64,000 nucleotides of DNA from Caenorhabditis remanei. Its lineage: Eukaryota > Nematoda > Chromadorea > Rhabditida > Rhabditidae. The translations under genes were made by a program, and so were the position numbers. The stretch is from positions 17,978,587 to 18,042,586 of the forward strand of contig NC_071333.1 in assembly GCF_010183535.1 (NCBI RefSeq). Direction: 5' to 3'. Shown here one piece after another: positions 1 through 11,176 of this stretch. Positions within the stretch are counted from its first letter, which is position 1. Each line of letters opens with the position of its first letter. The notes beneath the pieces were generated by a model that had not been told where the DNA came from, did no database searches, and saw only the letters and a program-made list of their open reading frames with translations.

Positions 1-1071
1 TCCCCTCTTCCGCCTTCCACCTGTTCCTTATTACCTGAAAAAACATTGAATTTTGTAACTTATGCTACTTATATTTCAAGTATATTGTAAACACTTTCGT
101 CATTTATTCTCTTCATCCTTCAACTAACCCATATTTCTGTTAATGCCTGTCATATATAATTTCTATCCCATTCTGTTCCATATTATTGGTCTGCCCCCCT
201 TCTCGACACACACACTGTAGTAATTGCTGGTGACGGTTGAATCCCCCTATCTTCTCCTCGTTATTTCTGTACAATCTTTGTTCACTCAACTTTTTGAGCT
301 ACTAAACCAGTAAAAATGAAACGATACGATTGTCAAACTCATCTTCTTTTTTTGTCTTCCGCTCTATCTCAACTTTGTTCTGTCCTTCTCTTTTTGAGTG
401 AATGGTATTATTGTGGCTTGAAGGGAAAGTTCATAATGTATGTTTTTTCGTTTTTGCTTACAACCATCATATTACTCTAACAGCATATCAAATAATGTGA
501 CCGCTCTATTTCTGCTTATCAACTAACATTCAATAGGAGTCATAACAACTTTTTAGGTGCTGTATCTTGCAATCAAAATTTCGAAAACTGAATATATTCA
601 CGTAGTACACTAAAAATTAAAAAAAAACAATCCAACAAAAAACAACAATCTTAACATATTCTAGTGATAACTTTATTTTCAAATGAATAAATTATTTCCA
701 CTGTCGTTCATATACAGTTTTTTCCAGAGATATCATACTGACACTGGTTTCAAAATACATAGTAAAAACGGAAATTAGTGATAACTTTAGGAAATTGAAA
801 GTTCCACTGAAGGAAATTGGATTTTGGACCAGCAATGCAGTAGTTTTCAATACGAAGTAATGGGTTAACCGAAAACCGATCAAGGGAGTCCACAGGAGTC
901 AATTGCAGCGATTACGCTAATAGGAAACCCGAATCAAATAAGAATTTTAGGAGTTTGTCTTTATTGGTTGGGTAAACGCTCTCGGAGTAGTTCTCAATAC
1001 ACAAGAATACATTAAAAAAAAGTTATGTTGAGTTTTATATAAAATATCAAATCTCATCTCAGAAACTAAAC
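1..1071. other. Noncoding stretch, 3' of the coiled-coil gene
   Basis: AT-rich sequence with no ORF that has splice sites or recognisable protein content. It probably holds the 3' flank of the leftward coiled-coil gene and unlabelled intergenic DNA. Confidence 0.5.
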
Positions 1072-2554
1072 TTAGCGAACGCATGCATCAAAATCCTCTG
1101 GTGTTAAACAACACAAATCATCATGTCGGTAAATCTGCTGTCTAATGGCTTGTTTTATGACGTCACAAAGTTCAATCTGAATTTTTGTGGTACTCTGCAA
1201 CAGTTCAGCCAACTTCTTATCCAACACTATCTTTTGACGTTGAGATATTTCTAAGTCTGTCCGCATAGTGTCGCTGAGTTGGGAATACAAATTTCCCATT
1301 GTAATTAACTGGAAACAAAATGAGTTTTGATGGTAAATTCATTTGGATAGAGTGTACTTTTGCAGTGGAACTGGAAATTGTTCTAGATGCTCCGGTGATA
1401 GATTCGTAGTGGACGTATGGAACTTTTCTAGGAGAAAACTAATTTTGTAAAAATAAAAAAAACTGTAGAAGGTTTTCCTCACCTCAACTTGAATTGGCAA
1501 GACCTCAATTCCTTTTCAGCCTGGTAAACACGTCTCATAAGAAATTTTCGTTTTTTGATACTATTCTGATAAGCCTCAACTCGTTTATTGCATTTGTCCA
1601 TATTCTGAAGTGAATAAATCCAAATCAAGACATCGATATCAGATTATCTCACGACTAAATCAAATTCATCCACCAGAACTTTCAGTTTCTCAACTCTTCG
1701 TTGTTGAAACATGTCTTTCAACAATTCTGTGAAGTTTTGCTTGATCATTCGCAGTTCAGCTGACAGATTGTCATCGAATGAAGATTTACACGCTGGAAAT
1801 ATGGAAATATACACATTATAATTTTTCAATTTGTTTGTTGACAAGCAGCTTTGTGGTTTATGGAAATCGAGAACGCCAGACTAATCTGCATGCATAATTC
1901 AGTAATGCAAACCGGAAATTCCGGGAATTCTAACAGCTACCTCTATGCTCTTCCGCCTGTATCATTATCCGTTGGCAGTACTCTTCTAGCTTTAGCTGTG
2001 CCTCTCTAATAAATGTGTTACATTTCTTGCGGACGGTTTGAAGTTGTTTTGTTTGTTCGGAAACCTGAATATTAAGGATAACTATAAAGTTTTAAAGAAA
2101 AAGTCTAGATGTAAGAATAAGAAAACTAACTTTTGCATCATCCTCCTTAAAATCTTCATAACTCTCATTTAGCGCTATCCACGCTACTTCTATCTTGTCT
2201 ACATCTTCCAGATTTTGTAATGACTCAACTTGTTCCTCGAGATCTAAAAATCATGAGATTATAACACGAACACTACTGAAAAACAAATACTTTGAAGATG
2301 AGCATGCAGGATTTCCGTTTTATCTTCTTCATTTTTTGTCGATAAAACTGAAAGTATGTTCTTTCCATGGGACCTCAACCCAGTCTGATATGAGTTTCTT
2401 AGTGTTTCAAGTTTTGATTGACCCTTGAGCACATTCAGCACTAGAGCTTCAACCCTCTGGAAAACAAAACTTTGAAGGAAAACAGAAGAAATAGTGAACT
2501 CACATCTGCTACTCTCAAATTCAAAATGCAATCTCGAAATGAATTTTCAATCAT
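1072..2554 (-). CDS. Coiled-coil protein, 340 aa, function unknown
   Basis: Eight exons on the minus strand (2504-2554, 2291-2456, 2131-2243, 1941-2064, 1653-1792, 1483-1604, 1358-1427, 1072-1308) join in frame through GT-AG introns and give 340 residues. The ATG at 2554 opens with MIENSFRDC. The protein is rich in Glu, Lys, Gln and Leu over nearly its whole length, which suggests long alpha-helical coiled coils; a short break (KVPYVHYESITG, about residues 239-250) sits before the last helix. I do not recognise the family. A cytoskeletal, centrosomal or kinetochore scaffold would fit the composition, but nothing in the sequence proves it. An additional upstream exon cannot be excluded. It is divergent from the bZIP gene that starts about 1.1 kb away. 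Confidence 0.75.
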
Positions 2555-3635
2555 CAACAACGAGGAGCAAAAACTTTAAAATTGAAAAACGGCCGTGAGA
2601 TGTGAAAACTAAGAAATTGGAAATCGTGGAAAGGGAAATCGAGCATGACAAAATTCATCATGTAGAGATTTCCAGCAAATTCAAAGGAAAGGAAAAGCGC
2701 AGTCAACTGGATAAATGGCAATGAATCTAGGAAACACGGAAGTGAAACGTTTTGTTGGGTTGAGATAGGAGGATGGAGTTTTGAAACTGCAAGTTATAGA
2801 TTTCTGATTGTCTTCAAAGTTAACAGGTTTTTTTCATCAGATAACATTTTTTTAAAGGTTTAACATTTCATATAAACTTCTCTACAGCAGATTTCAATTC
2901 AAAGATGAAAACTTGCACAAATTTGTTTTTTAATGTAAAATGCTATTTCAAAGCTCACTGCTTCTTAGTAGTCTTACAGGATGCGTAGTGCTTGTAGCAA
3001 TGTTGGAAGAGGGAACCTTTCTAAAAATCAATGTCCAGTGGCTTATTCCGTTTATACTGCACTGGTATTTTAATTTTAGTTTGATTAGCCGTGTAATAAG
3101 CAATTCTTGGGTAAAATCTTTTCTCTATTAACACAGAATTGCAAAAAAGTGGTTTCAGTTTTGCAGTTTCAGCCAATGGATATCTTCATATCTCCCGGAG
3201 CCTGCACTTCAAAACCAATCTGATATTTGAAGCTTTGCGGATCCATTTCCTGGTTTCAACCCTTGAATTTAAGTTTTCTTTGCCAAATATCAATTGATTT
3301 TACCACTAAGATCTCATTCAACCTCATAGTGACTATCTTTACCAGTTCCATATTCAAAACTCCCACTCCCTCCGCTTCAAATTGATCGGTGACGCAAAAG
3401 ACGGAGAGAGAAAGAGATGACACGCGACACCATGATAAACGAAAGAAAATAGCACAGGAAACATGTGTGATCAGAGAACATTCAAGAAATATTCAGTCAA
3501 CACGAGAGGCGGAAAAGACAGAGCGTAGGCCCTCGACACTCGCCTTCCTTTTTTCTTTCATTTCACAATCAGCACTGCTGGACACGTACAGTCTCTCTTC
3601 TTCTTGAAAAGAAACCCTTCTGCGATTTTATAAAA
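2555..3635. promoter_or_regulatory. Shared intergenic region of two divergent genes
   Basis: About 1.1 kb between the start of the leftward coiled-coil gene and the first ATG of the atf-5 transcript. No convincing coding sequence is seen. A TGACGCAA octamer (about 3389-3396), which resembles C/EBP-ATF composite or PAR-bZIP sites, lies about 245 bp upstream of the first atf-5 ATG. Its use is an inference. Confidence 0.4.
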
Positions 3636-3804
3636 ATGAGTTACCTTAACACCTTCAACCCTGAAGCGTCCGTGTACTCCCAATACTCCACTACCAACAC
3701 CCCATCCTTCACAGCGCCAATTTGTACAGTGAGTGCCATTGTAATTAACTGTCTTTAATTATACAATATAAAAATTCCAGGAAAACACGTGCTGTGTTTG
3801 TTGA
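3636..3804 (+). CDS. Upstream ORF or out-of-frame leader exon of atf-5
   Basis: The first ATG of the locus opens a clean coding-like exon (3636-3728, beginning MSYLNTFNPEASVYSQ) ending at a good donor (ACA|GTGAGT). Joined to the best acceptor (TTCCAG at 3780) it reads seven more codons and stops at 3802-3804, giving 38 residues. It is not in frame with the long bZIP frame that follows, whose first ATG is at 3854. ATF4-class genes, and as I recall C. elegans atf-5, are controlled by upstream ORFs that respond to eIF2alpha phosphorylation, which fits. The alternative is that this is the true N-terminus joined through a weaker acceptor (GTTGAG|CCT near 3805), which would restore the frame. Confidence 0.55.
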
Positions 3805-3853
3805 GCCTACGGTTCATGCATACAGACACCATGGCTATCAACCAACATCCTAC

Positions 3854-4924
3854 ATGAATGAAACAAATTCTCAATTTTTGCATTATAATGAAATGTATCC
3901 AACTCAACAATCACAATTCCAATATCGTCCGGATCAATATGTCGCTTATCACCATCCACACCAACAATATCAACCACCACAACATAACTTTCATTATCAA
4001 CAACCGCAAGTAGTCCACGAATCCAATGTGGTTCCACCAGACCCATTCAGTTCAATTGAGCCAATGGAGACAACTGTCCAACCAAAGGTGAGAGAGAAAA
4101 GTTCAGAACTTGAACTTTATTGAAACAGGAAACCAATTTCGGACATTGGACTAGATGGTTGCTGATAACCCAGGGTAGATGGCCTTAGTGATATCAATTT
4201 TCGCAAAAATTCGGCGCACGCAAAAAAGATGGGATGATAATGATAGAATCAAAAATTATGGCTATCGGTGTCTGGGGTGCGTAATACACTAATTTTATTT
4301 TGGTATTAAAACTAATTTTAAATGTTCAATGTCGTATGAAATTCACGTGAAATAACACAACGGGAACTGCTTTTCGTTTGTTAGTTTAAAGGGAGGAATA
4401 TGATATTCACGTGATTCATTAAGTAGCGTAGTATCAAGTTTATGTCGCAATACGGAAGAGGAAGAGTTGTGTATTGATGACTGTATTACGGGAACTAAGA
4501 TGTCATGTTTCAGGAGCAAATCTTGGAGGAAATCGTCCGCGAATGCGAGGAAATCGAGCGTCGCTCAAACTCCAGTGATTCTCCAGTCTCCAATTGGTCT
4601 TCTGACGAACAAGATGGTCCATCATCCGTTAAATCTTATCATCCATACAAAACACCTGAGAAGAAGGAGAGAAAGAAGGCTCAAAACCGTTTAGCCGCTA
4701 CCAGATACCGTGAGAAGAAGCGTCGTGAGAAGGAAGAGGCTATGACTTGCATCGAAGGTCTTTCTGTCACTAACTCAAAACTCAAGGATCAGGTGTGTTG
4801 ATGAATATGATATAGAATTTAAAAAAAAACTTGTTTCCAGGTATCCGAGCTCGAACGCGAAGTCCGATATTTCAAAAAATTCATGCTCGAAATGGGAATG
4901 AAGAATTTGGAAATCAAGATCTAA
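3854..4924 (+). CDS. atf-5: bZIP transcription factor, ATF4/ATF5 family
   Basis: Exons 3854-4087, 4514-4792 and 4841-4924 join in phase 0 and give 198 residues from the ATG at 3854. The first third is Gln/His/Tyr/Pro-rich, as in an activation domain. The C-terminal third carries the ATF4-type basic region (KKERKKAQNRLAATRYREKK) followed by a leucine zipper (VSELEREVRYFKKFMLEMG). ATF4-class factors act in the nucleus downstream of GCN2/PERK in amino-acid starvation and ER stress and are controlled largely at translation. The out-of-frame ORF just upstream fits that control. A poly(A) signal follows at 5138. The orthology call rests on the basic region and is firm for the family. The exact start is uncertain because the exon at 3636 could be an N-terminal extension through another acceptor. 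Confidence 0.88.
4342..4414 (+). promoter_or_regulatory. Paired TTCACGTGA E-boxes in an atf-5 intron
   Basis: Two copies of TTCACGTGA occur at 4342-4350 and 4406-4414, 64 bp apart, inside the 426-bp intron before the bZIP exon. CACGTG flanked by T/A is the core recognised by bHLH-zip factors such as TFEB/HLH-30 and MXL/MML. Function here is inferred only. Confidence 0.4.
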
Positions 4925-5137
4925 CTTTTCTCTTCTCTTAGTCTTTTTATTATATCATTTGTGCGTCTTTTTTTAAATCTACCAAGTTCAATTGCTTCCC
5001 ACATTATCCTGCTGCTATTTCCGTCATCATCTATTTCAAGACTCCAAATATTTCATTATTCTGCAAACCTTGAGGATTTGTTTCATTCTCTTGATAACCA
5101 TTTGTCTGTAAGCGTGAAATGTAATACTGTAATTCAA

Positions 5138-5143
5138 AATAAA
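5138..5143 (+). terminator. AATAAA poly(A) signal of atf-5
   Basis: AATAAA about 215 bp after the atf-5 stop codon, in AT-rich sequence. Confidence 0.55.
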
Positions 5144-6217
5144 TATGTACTCCAAAACGAAATTTCCGAAGTGGAGTGATAACGTCATTCCTCTAGCCGT
5201 AGTGTTGTAGTCAGGCAGAACCACCTGTGTCCATCTGTGTTTTGTCATCATTTTCATTTTCTACGCGTTTCTGTCATCATCACGTATTATTTTACAAATC
5301 TTATCGAAACAGCTGGTGTAGGAAAGAAATGGGGAGCATGGATTAGGTGTGAGGAAACATTTTGCACCTATGCTTTTTGTTAACTTCTACGTAGCATTAC
5401 AGAGGAAATTCCGTTTTTGCTGCATTTCAGTAAGACTGTTGAGAAGATCAGCTAACGGGATATTGTACTATCAGAAAATGGAAGAGTTGCCTAATTAACT
5501 GACCTTTGGGTGAATTGTGTGTTGAAATCTATTCAGTAAGATTCATAGCAGAGTACAAAACATTATGTTTCAAAGGGTATGAAAAGATAAACCGAATGTT
5601 GTTGACAACGCATTTATTATAATTTGAAACAGTCTTTGTTCGAAAAACAGTTTGTAGGATTTGTCAGAAACTTGTCACTTGAAAAACCAACCAGAAGAAA
5701 AACCATGAACCGCTTTGTTTTCGGAGAAGTATATAAGTAACAAAAACTGAAGCAAAAACATAAACTAAACTGTTAATAACTAGAGTGAAATCAATATCAA
5801 ACAAAAAAGCTTTACTAAGTGGGTTTAGTGTACCCTGACTAAAATGTATCTTGATAATTCGATGTTTCAAGCAACCAATCAAAAATTCAAAACTGTGCTT
5901 ACGGCAAGAAACTAGATAAACTGTGGAGACAGTCATGAATTCAGTTCACATGGCTCAAAAACCTCTTATTTTAACCTCACAAGATTATTTGGTCATAATT
6001 AAAATATCGGAAAGATAACTTTATGCCATTGTGTTTTCCTGAGAAGAAAATTAGCAGACAGACAATTTTTAAAGATAATTGGTCACCGCCAACATATTTT
6101 TAACTTGGGTTAGTTAAATTGTTAAAATCATATCAATTCACAGTTACAGTAGTTTCATATTTCAATGAAGATTCTTCAAAATTAATAACTAATAGTTTAT
6201 CAGTTCTTTTTTTCCAG
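5144..6217. other. Noncoding stretch downstream of atf-5
   Basis: No supported gene. A 28-codon open frame starts at an ATG near 5935 on the plus strand, but it has no splice support. Confidence 0.4.
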
Positions 6218-6619
6218 ACGGCAACCCTCACTTCGCATTCATTTTTAATTGGACAAAAGTATCTTCAACTGATGTGTGGTACATTTTTTCCAAAGTTGAA
6301 AGGATGATATCAAAACCTTCCGATTGAGAAGTAGAGATTGTGTATTACATTTTGCCGACTGACGATAGTTTTTTTTTTGCCTTGCCTACCGTTTCCCAGT
6401 CAATCATCAAGGTGTGCAAAATCACAGATCAAAAGAAAGAAGAAGTACGAGAAGTACGAATGATAAGAATTATGGTTCAACCAATCAGCGAAAAACGCGT
6501 TTTGCTTCCTCAAAAGACTGTTGCGGGGTGTACGGTATGCGAAAATAAGTGGCAATTCAAATTTCAATCATTTTCAGTATATCGTTTTTTTGCAATTGAT
6601 GAACGTATCGTTTACCTGA
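6218..6619 (+). CDS. Possible 3' exons of an unknown small gene
   Basis: Three segments bounded by good splice signals join in one phase: 6218-6258 (acceptor TTTTCCAG; GNPHFAFIFNWTK), 6400-6534 (acceptor TTTCCCAG, donor ACG|GTATGC; includes EKRVLLPQKTVAGC) and 6578-6619 (acceptor ATTTTCAG; YIVFLQLMNVSFT then stop). Phase agreement at both junctions is the main support. No 5' exon or start codon was found and no family is recognised. The segments could be a decayed gene or chance. Confidence 0.3.
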
Positions 6620-6865
6620 AACTGGGAATTGCTTTCCCTTGCTATGAAATTGTTCAAACTTTGGAGAAAAAAAACAAATTCAAACGATTAACCCAAAACG
6701 TTTAAAGTTTTAGGCCAGTAATCATATTTGCAAATTTTTTTTTCAAAAACTTTTGATGAAAATCTTAAAAGACTGTTACAACAAAAACGCTGAATGAATT
6801 AAACGTATTTATTTGAATTTTGACCTAAAAGATGAATCTAAAACAAATGTATATACAAAAATAGA

Positions 6866-7209
6866 TCAAAGTAGAAACTGGGTGTACCATCCATCATCGC
6901 CTCTCTCCAGTCTGCCAAAGTTATAGCTATCGAAAGCTCTCCTTCCACGTATGAGTGTTCTGAAATAAATTCATATTGTTCCGTTTAATTGGTGGAATCC
7001 TTACTTCAAAGAAGGCTCCGATGAATATAGTCGCGACGACTTGAGACGGAGGGGGCCAGATAGAAGCTGGAAATGTTTTGTTTACGTTTGGTTTATTAAA
7101 ACTAGCAAACTCACTATCATGACGTTGATAACTAGAACAATGGTGATGAGGGCTAATACGATCTTTGGCATTTCGTAGTAGTTGTAGTAGTTGGGAGGTG
7201 TGACCGTGT
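6866..7209 (-). CDS. C-terminal exons of a small single-pass membrane protein
   Basis: Exons 7115-7209, 7005-7066 and 6866-6959 (minus) join through GT-AG introns with agreeing phases and give the last 82 residues of a protein. The first part is Tyr/Pro-rich (TVTPPNYYNYYEMPK) and leads into a hydrophobic segment (IVLALITIVLVINVMI) typical of a transmembrane helix. A basic, Ser/Arg-rich tail follows, including RGRRAFDSYNFGRLERGDDG. The incoming phase requires an upstream exon ending with one extra base, which I could not identify, so the model lacks its start. Family not recognised. Confidence 0.5.
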
Positions 7210-9149
7210 CTAAAACAAGAAAAAAACCAATATTTAAAAAAAAAGTTGGCTCTAGAATGGAGAGTAGATGCCAAAGGAATGAGCTACAGTACTCTTTGTT
7301 ATAACGTAGGGTTATTTATTTAGACTAAAGGTTTGTTGTGTTATTAAGAAACCCGCATGTTCTTACTCTAAAGTAAGACTTGTCAGATTCTAAATGTATC
7401 CGTATAAATCTCATCAACTGTTTCATAATAGTTTATTGGTATCAAACAAAAGCTGTTAAACAATAAGTGAAAGTTCCAACACTGACCGATTTAAATACTA
7501 ACAAGCTCCGCCCTCTTCCTTGTATTGAGAAGTCCGTCTACAGTAATAACCATCACATCGACACCTCATCCATCATCTACGAAACGTTTTCTTTATCTTT
7601 TTCTTGATAGTTGTGATCTGTTTTTTTTCTATTTTTTTATAGATTATAAAAGGCTGTTGCAGACATGAACACAGGAACTGGAGTTTTTAAAAAGTTTATG
7701 CCAGTAGGATCATTCTGAAATATTAACACTGGGTAAATAGCGTTGTCCGTTTTCAGAAGAGAATTGAGAAGGAGCATAAGTGCTGGGAAATTTGGATTGA
7801 ATGAAATCGGTTTCTGGTTAACGTGACAGAAAGATGTTCCTGCAAAGATTAAACACTTTTTGATTGTATCAGTTCCATTTTTGTTCTCAACCATGAAATG
7901 ACTTTTCAGAAATGCAAGAGTTTACTGGTTTGAATCAAACAACGGAACAAAATCTGACATTTGTCAAAATCTGTTTCCAGTGTTGGCCATCAGCGGCGCT
8001 GGACATTCCTTTCAAAGGAAGCAAGAAATCATCAAATATGAAAAAAGTGATAGAACCGACGCCAATTCATCAAAAAAGCGACAAAGTTCCGTAAGACGAC
8101 ACTGTGATACAAAAAAGAAAAGATAGAACATTTGGACTGGATGAAGAAATATAGAAGGAATGATGAAACGCAGGTTTTTGTTAGTGGCAATTCAAAAAAC
8201 TGTAAATAATCTTTTGGAACAAATAATATATTCATAGCGTGTCATTGATTTTGTTAGAAATGTACTTTAGACAAAACGTTAAACATTAATTGACTGACCT
8301 TTTTGTGTGATACATTTATTCGACGTTTTTTCTTTATGTCTTCAAAGAAAATTTATGTTTTACGGATATGAAAGTTACAAACCATAAACAGAGTTTGCAA
8401 CCGTGTTAGTAGTTGTAAAATCCATTTTTGTAAGAGGACAAAACAATTCGTTTAAAACATTAGTTGGTGATCCGGTGCATCCACTTTTTCCAAACTGTTA
8501 TTAGAGTTTTAAGTTTGTTCTAAGCCAAAATTAGAACATAACACAGAAAAACCTTAAAAGGAGCTCAGATTTCTGCTATTGCCGGCAAAAATCTATAACT
8601 GTCAATATTCTGAACTTGGCTCTTTCCGAAAAGCCAAGTATTCCAACATATTTCATTTGTGCTCAAAGCGTTCTATTCAGTACTTGATAATCTAGTAATT
8701 TTTGTTTTTTGCCTTGTTATCCTTACCCAATCCCCATTCTGTTCACAGACACTACCTTGAGAAAATACCTTATACCGTATCTATCAGCAAAAAAACAAGA
8801 AATTCCTCCGATGGGGTGATGCGACTTTCGTTGACAAGGTAGCGAAAAAGACCGACCCCTTCCTGTTGATCGGTCTTCTACATTACCATCATAAGCATCC
8901 GCATTCCTTCAAAGGGACTTTGCGAGAAAAAACTGAACAGACTTGTGACATTTGACACAGGTCTTCTTTACTGAACATTGAGAAGATCAAAATTCTTTGA
9001 TCAGACTTTGAATTCTACGTAGCAGTTTTAAGAATTTGATATAGGTTTATTCGATTGAAAATTTCAAAACAGATCAGAATATCATAGTAAAGCGTGTCAT
9101 TAAGAAAAAAAAACCGTTCACACTGTCAATTAAATATCAAAACATTGGT
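7210..9149. other. Intergenic stretch with unassigned open frames
   Basis: Probably contains the missing 5' exon(s) of the small membrane protein. A minus-strand ATG ORF of 85 codons (7637-7894) is open but has no splice partner in the right phase. Nothing else is supported. Confidence 0.35.
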
Positions 9150-11176
9150 TCATTCACTCCTATCTGTATTAATTGTTGTGAACTGTGTTGATTGTCTATC
9201 TGAACCAATATAATCCGCGTGTAGACAATGGTGGGACACTTGCATGAATCCCTCAGAATTTGTACAGACATTCACCAGATGAGAGCAGATATCCGACCTT
9301 CGACTGGAATGAACAACACTTGGCGCCTCGATTCTTCGTTCGCACTGCAGCTGGTTTGTTCCGCTGGAAAAAAAATACTTGATGAATTAGCACGTGAGAA
9401 TCTATTAAACTTACGGGCAAAATATCAATTTGAACGTTTGACGGAAGCTGCTTGACATGAAACAGTAAATTCCAAAGTTTATGGGGTAAGTAGCCTGAAA
9501 CACTCCAAAAGCTTTAAACTCTACGTTTGCTCGTATTACTTACTATTACAATCATATTACTAGTAATGAGGAACACCACAGGAAAAGTTCCTTCCAGAAT
9601 TGACAACCTAATTGAAAAAGTCTCGCAGACGCAGAGAAGTGCCATGAATACTGCTTGTGGCAAGTTAACGATCTGAAAAAATTTAATTGGGGTCAGAGGT
9701 TATGGTGGCTCTCAAGGCTCATGAATTTTTAAGACGGGACATTGAAATATTGTCGTTTTAATTATCCATTTTCGAAACAGAAATATGGCTCATAAAAATG
9801 TGTTTGACATTTCAATCTCATTTGAAATTCAGAAATTCAGTTCTAACCAAAAATTTCCAGTACACAATTTCACTATGATATCATCTGCGGACCGAACCAA
9901 ACTCTCACCAAAAAAATTGACACAATCGCAACCAGCATTAAACTTGTGGAATTGCTATCTCTCTGCCTAGCGGCCTCCTCCGACCGCTTTTCTCTGAAAA
10001 TACGTATTGTGGAGACTTTCTAAGACCAACATACCTCAATAGTCTCAATTTCCTTCTCTGCGCTTTTCTAATACCCTTAATTAGAAGACCATTGAATAAA
10101 ACAAGCAGAAAACTTGGCAAGATCACAAATCCAAGAGCACGTGTCCAGAAATAAACATTGAAAAACACGGTTTGGCCAACTTTGCCTAATAATGCAGTTT
10201 CTATCACTACACAGCTCCTGAAATATTCGACGTTTGAGAATTTTAAATTTCTGAAACATAATCACATACGATGCATATATCCAAGACTCTTGATGATAAA
10301 TCCAACCATGAACTGTGTCATAATCGTAGTCAACTGATTTTTGTAGACCGCAAAATGTCGATACGACCTAGATGAAACACTTCCAAAATTTTTGAAACAG
10401 TTTCTAGTTCTTACCGTAATAATTATTGTAGCGTACCGCACATTTCTGATATTACAAGCTGTTCGAGAATGTAAAGGGTGACTTATCGATATATACCTAG
10501 TAATGTAAAGTTGGAATTACATTTATAAAAGATGAATGGGCTTACCTCTGTGCAGCTAGTAGTACTGTTAACCACATTGCAATATTATGACAAATTGGTG
10601 GAAACGCATCCATACTATACTTATGTAAGTAACACCACCACGTTTCTAGTCGGTACATTTCTTTGAAGTTTCTAAAATGAAATGAAATTATTTATCTGTC
10701 TTAAATTATCTAAACTTACCCCATAGTAAAATAGAAAACAGTCCATGGTAGTGGGACGAGACCCACCAGTACCTCAGCAATAGCCATGTATTTTAGAACA
10801 ACGTTAGTTGGAGTGGTCATATGTTTCTTGGATAATACCAGCGCAACAGCAGCGTTTGCAAAAACTGCGAATAATACCAAAACCGGAAAAATCTGAGAAA
10901 TAATTATTAATGAATAGTTTAGCTAGCAGTTAATAACTCACCTGCCCATAAACTAAACTTTCTAGACTTTCATGCCGCATGATAGGCATAAGGAACTTGT
11001 CCTTAATGCACACTTTCGAGCAACCATCAAAATAAGAACCTTCTAAAATAAAAACATAATTTTTTGAAAATCCTGTGCCACTTACCTTCTTGAAGACATG
11101 CTTCAGCAAGTCTTTGAAAATCGGAGCTGTTCGGATAGGCATGCGCATCGCCGCAACCATCGAATTTGTTGTTCAT
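9150..11176 (-). CDS. sprr-2: Sex-peptide/myoinhibitory-peptide receptor-like GPCR
   Basis: Eleven exons on the minus strand (11086-11176, 10942-11042, 10720-10892, 10546-10671, 10415-10496, 10270-10367, 10035-10217, 9909-9993, 9544-9672, 9415-9494, 9150-9363) join without a frame error into 453 residues. The N-terminus is extracellular and Cys-rich. TM1-TM2 contain TTPTNVVLKYMAIAE, TM3 ends in the DRY-equivalent AAQRYIS, and TM7 has a YPINFGIYC motif in place of NPxxY. These features fit the class A receptors for MIP, sex peptide and FMRFamide-like peptides (SPR/DMSR group). In C. elegans I recall sprr-2 (F42D1.3) beside tatn-1 (F42D1.2). The same neighbour order here supports that orthology. 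The gene would act at the surface of neurons. Family call firm, exact orthologue moderate. Confidence 0.85.

Noticed and set aside
9228..9455. 75-codon plus-strand ATG ORF
   Set aside because: Overlaps antisense the last two exons of the GPCR, which join in phase.
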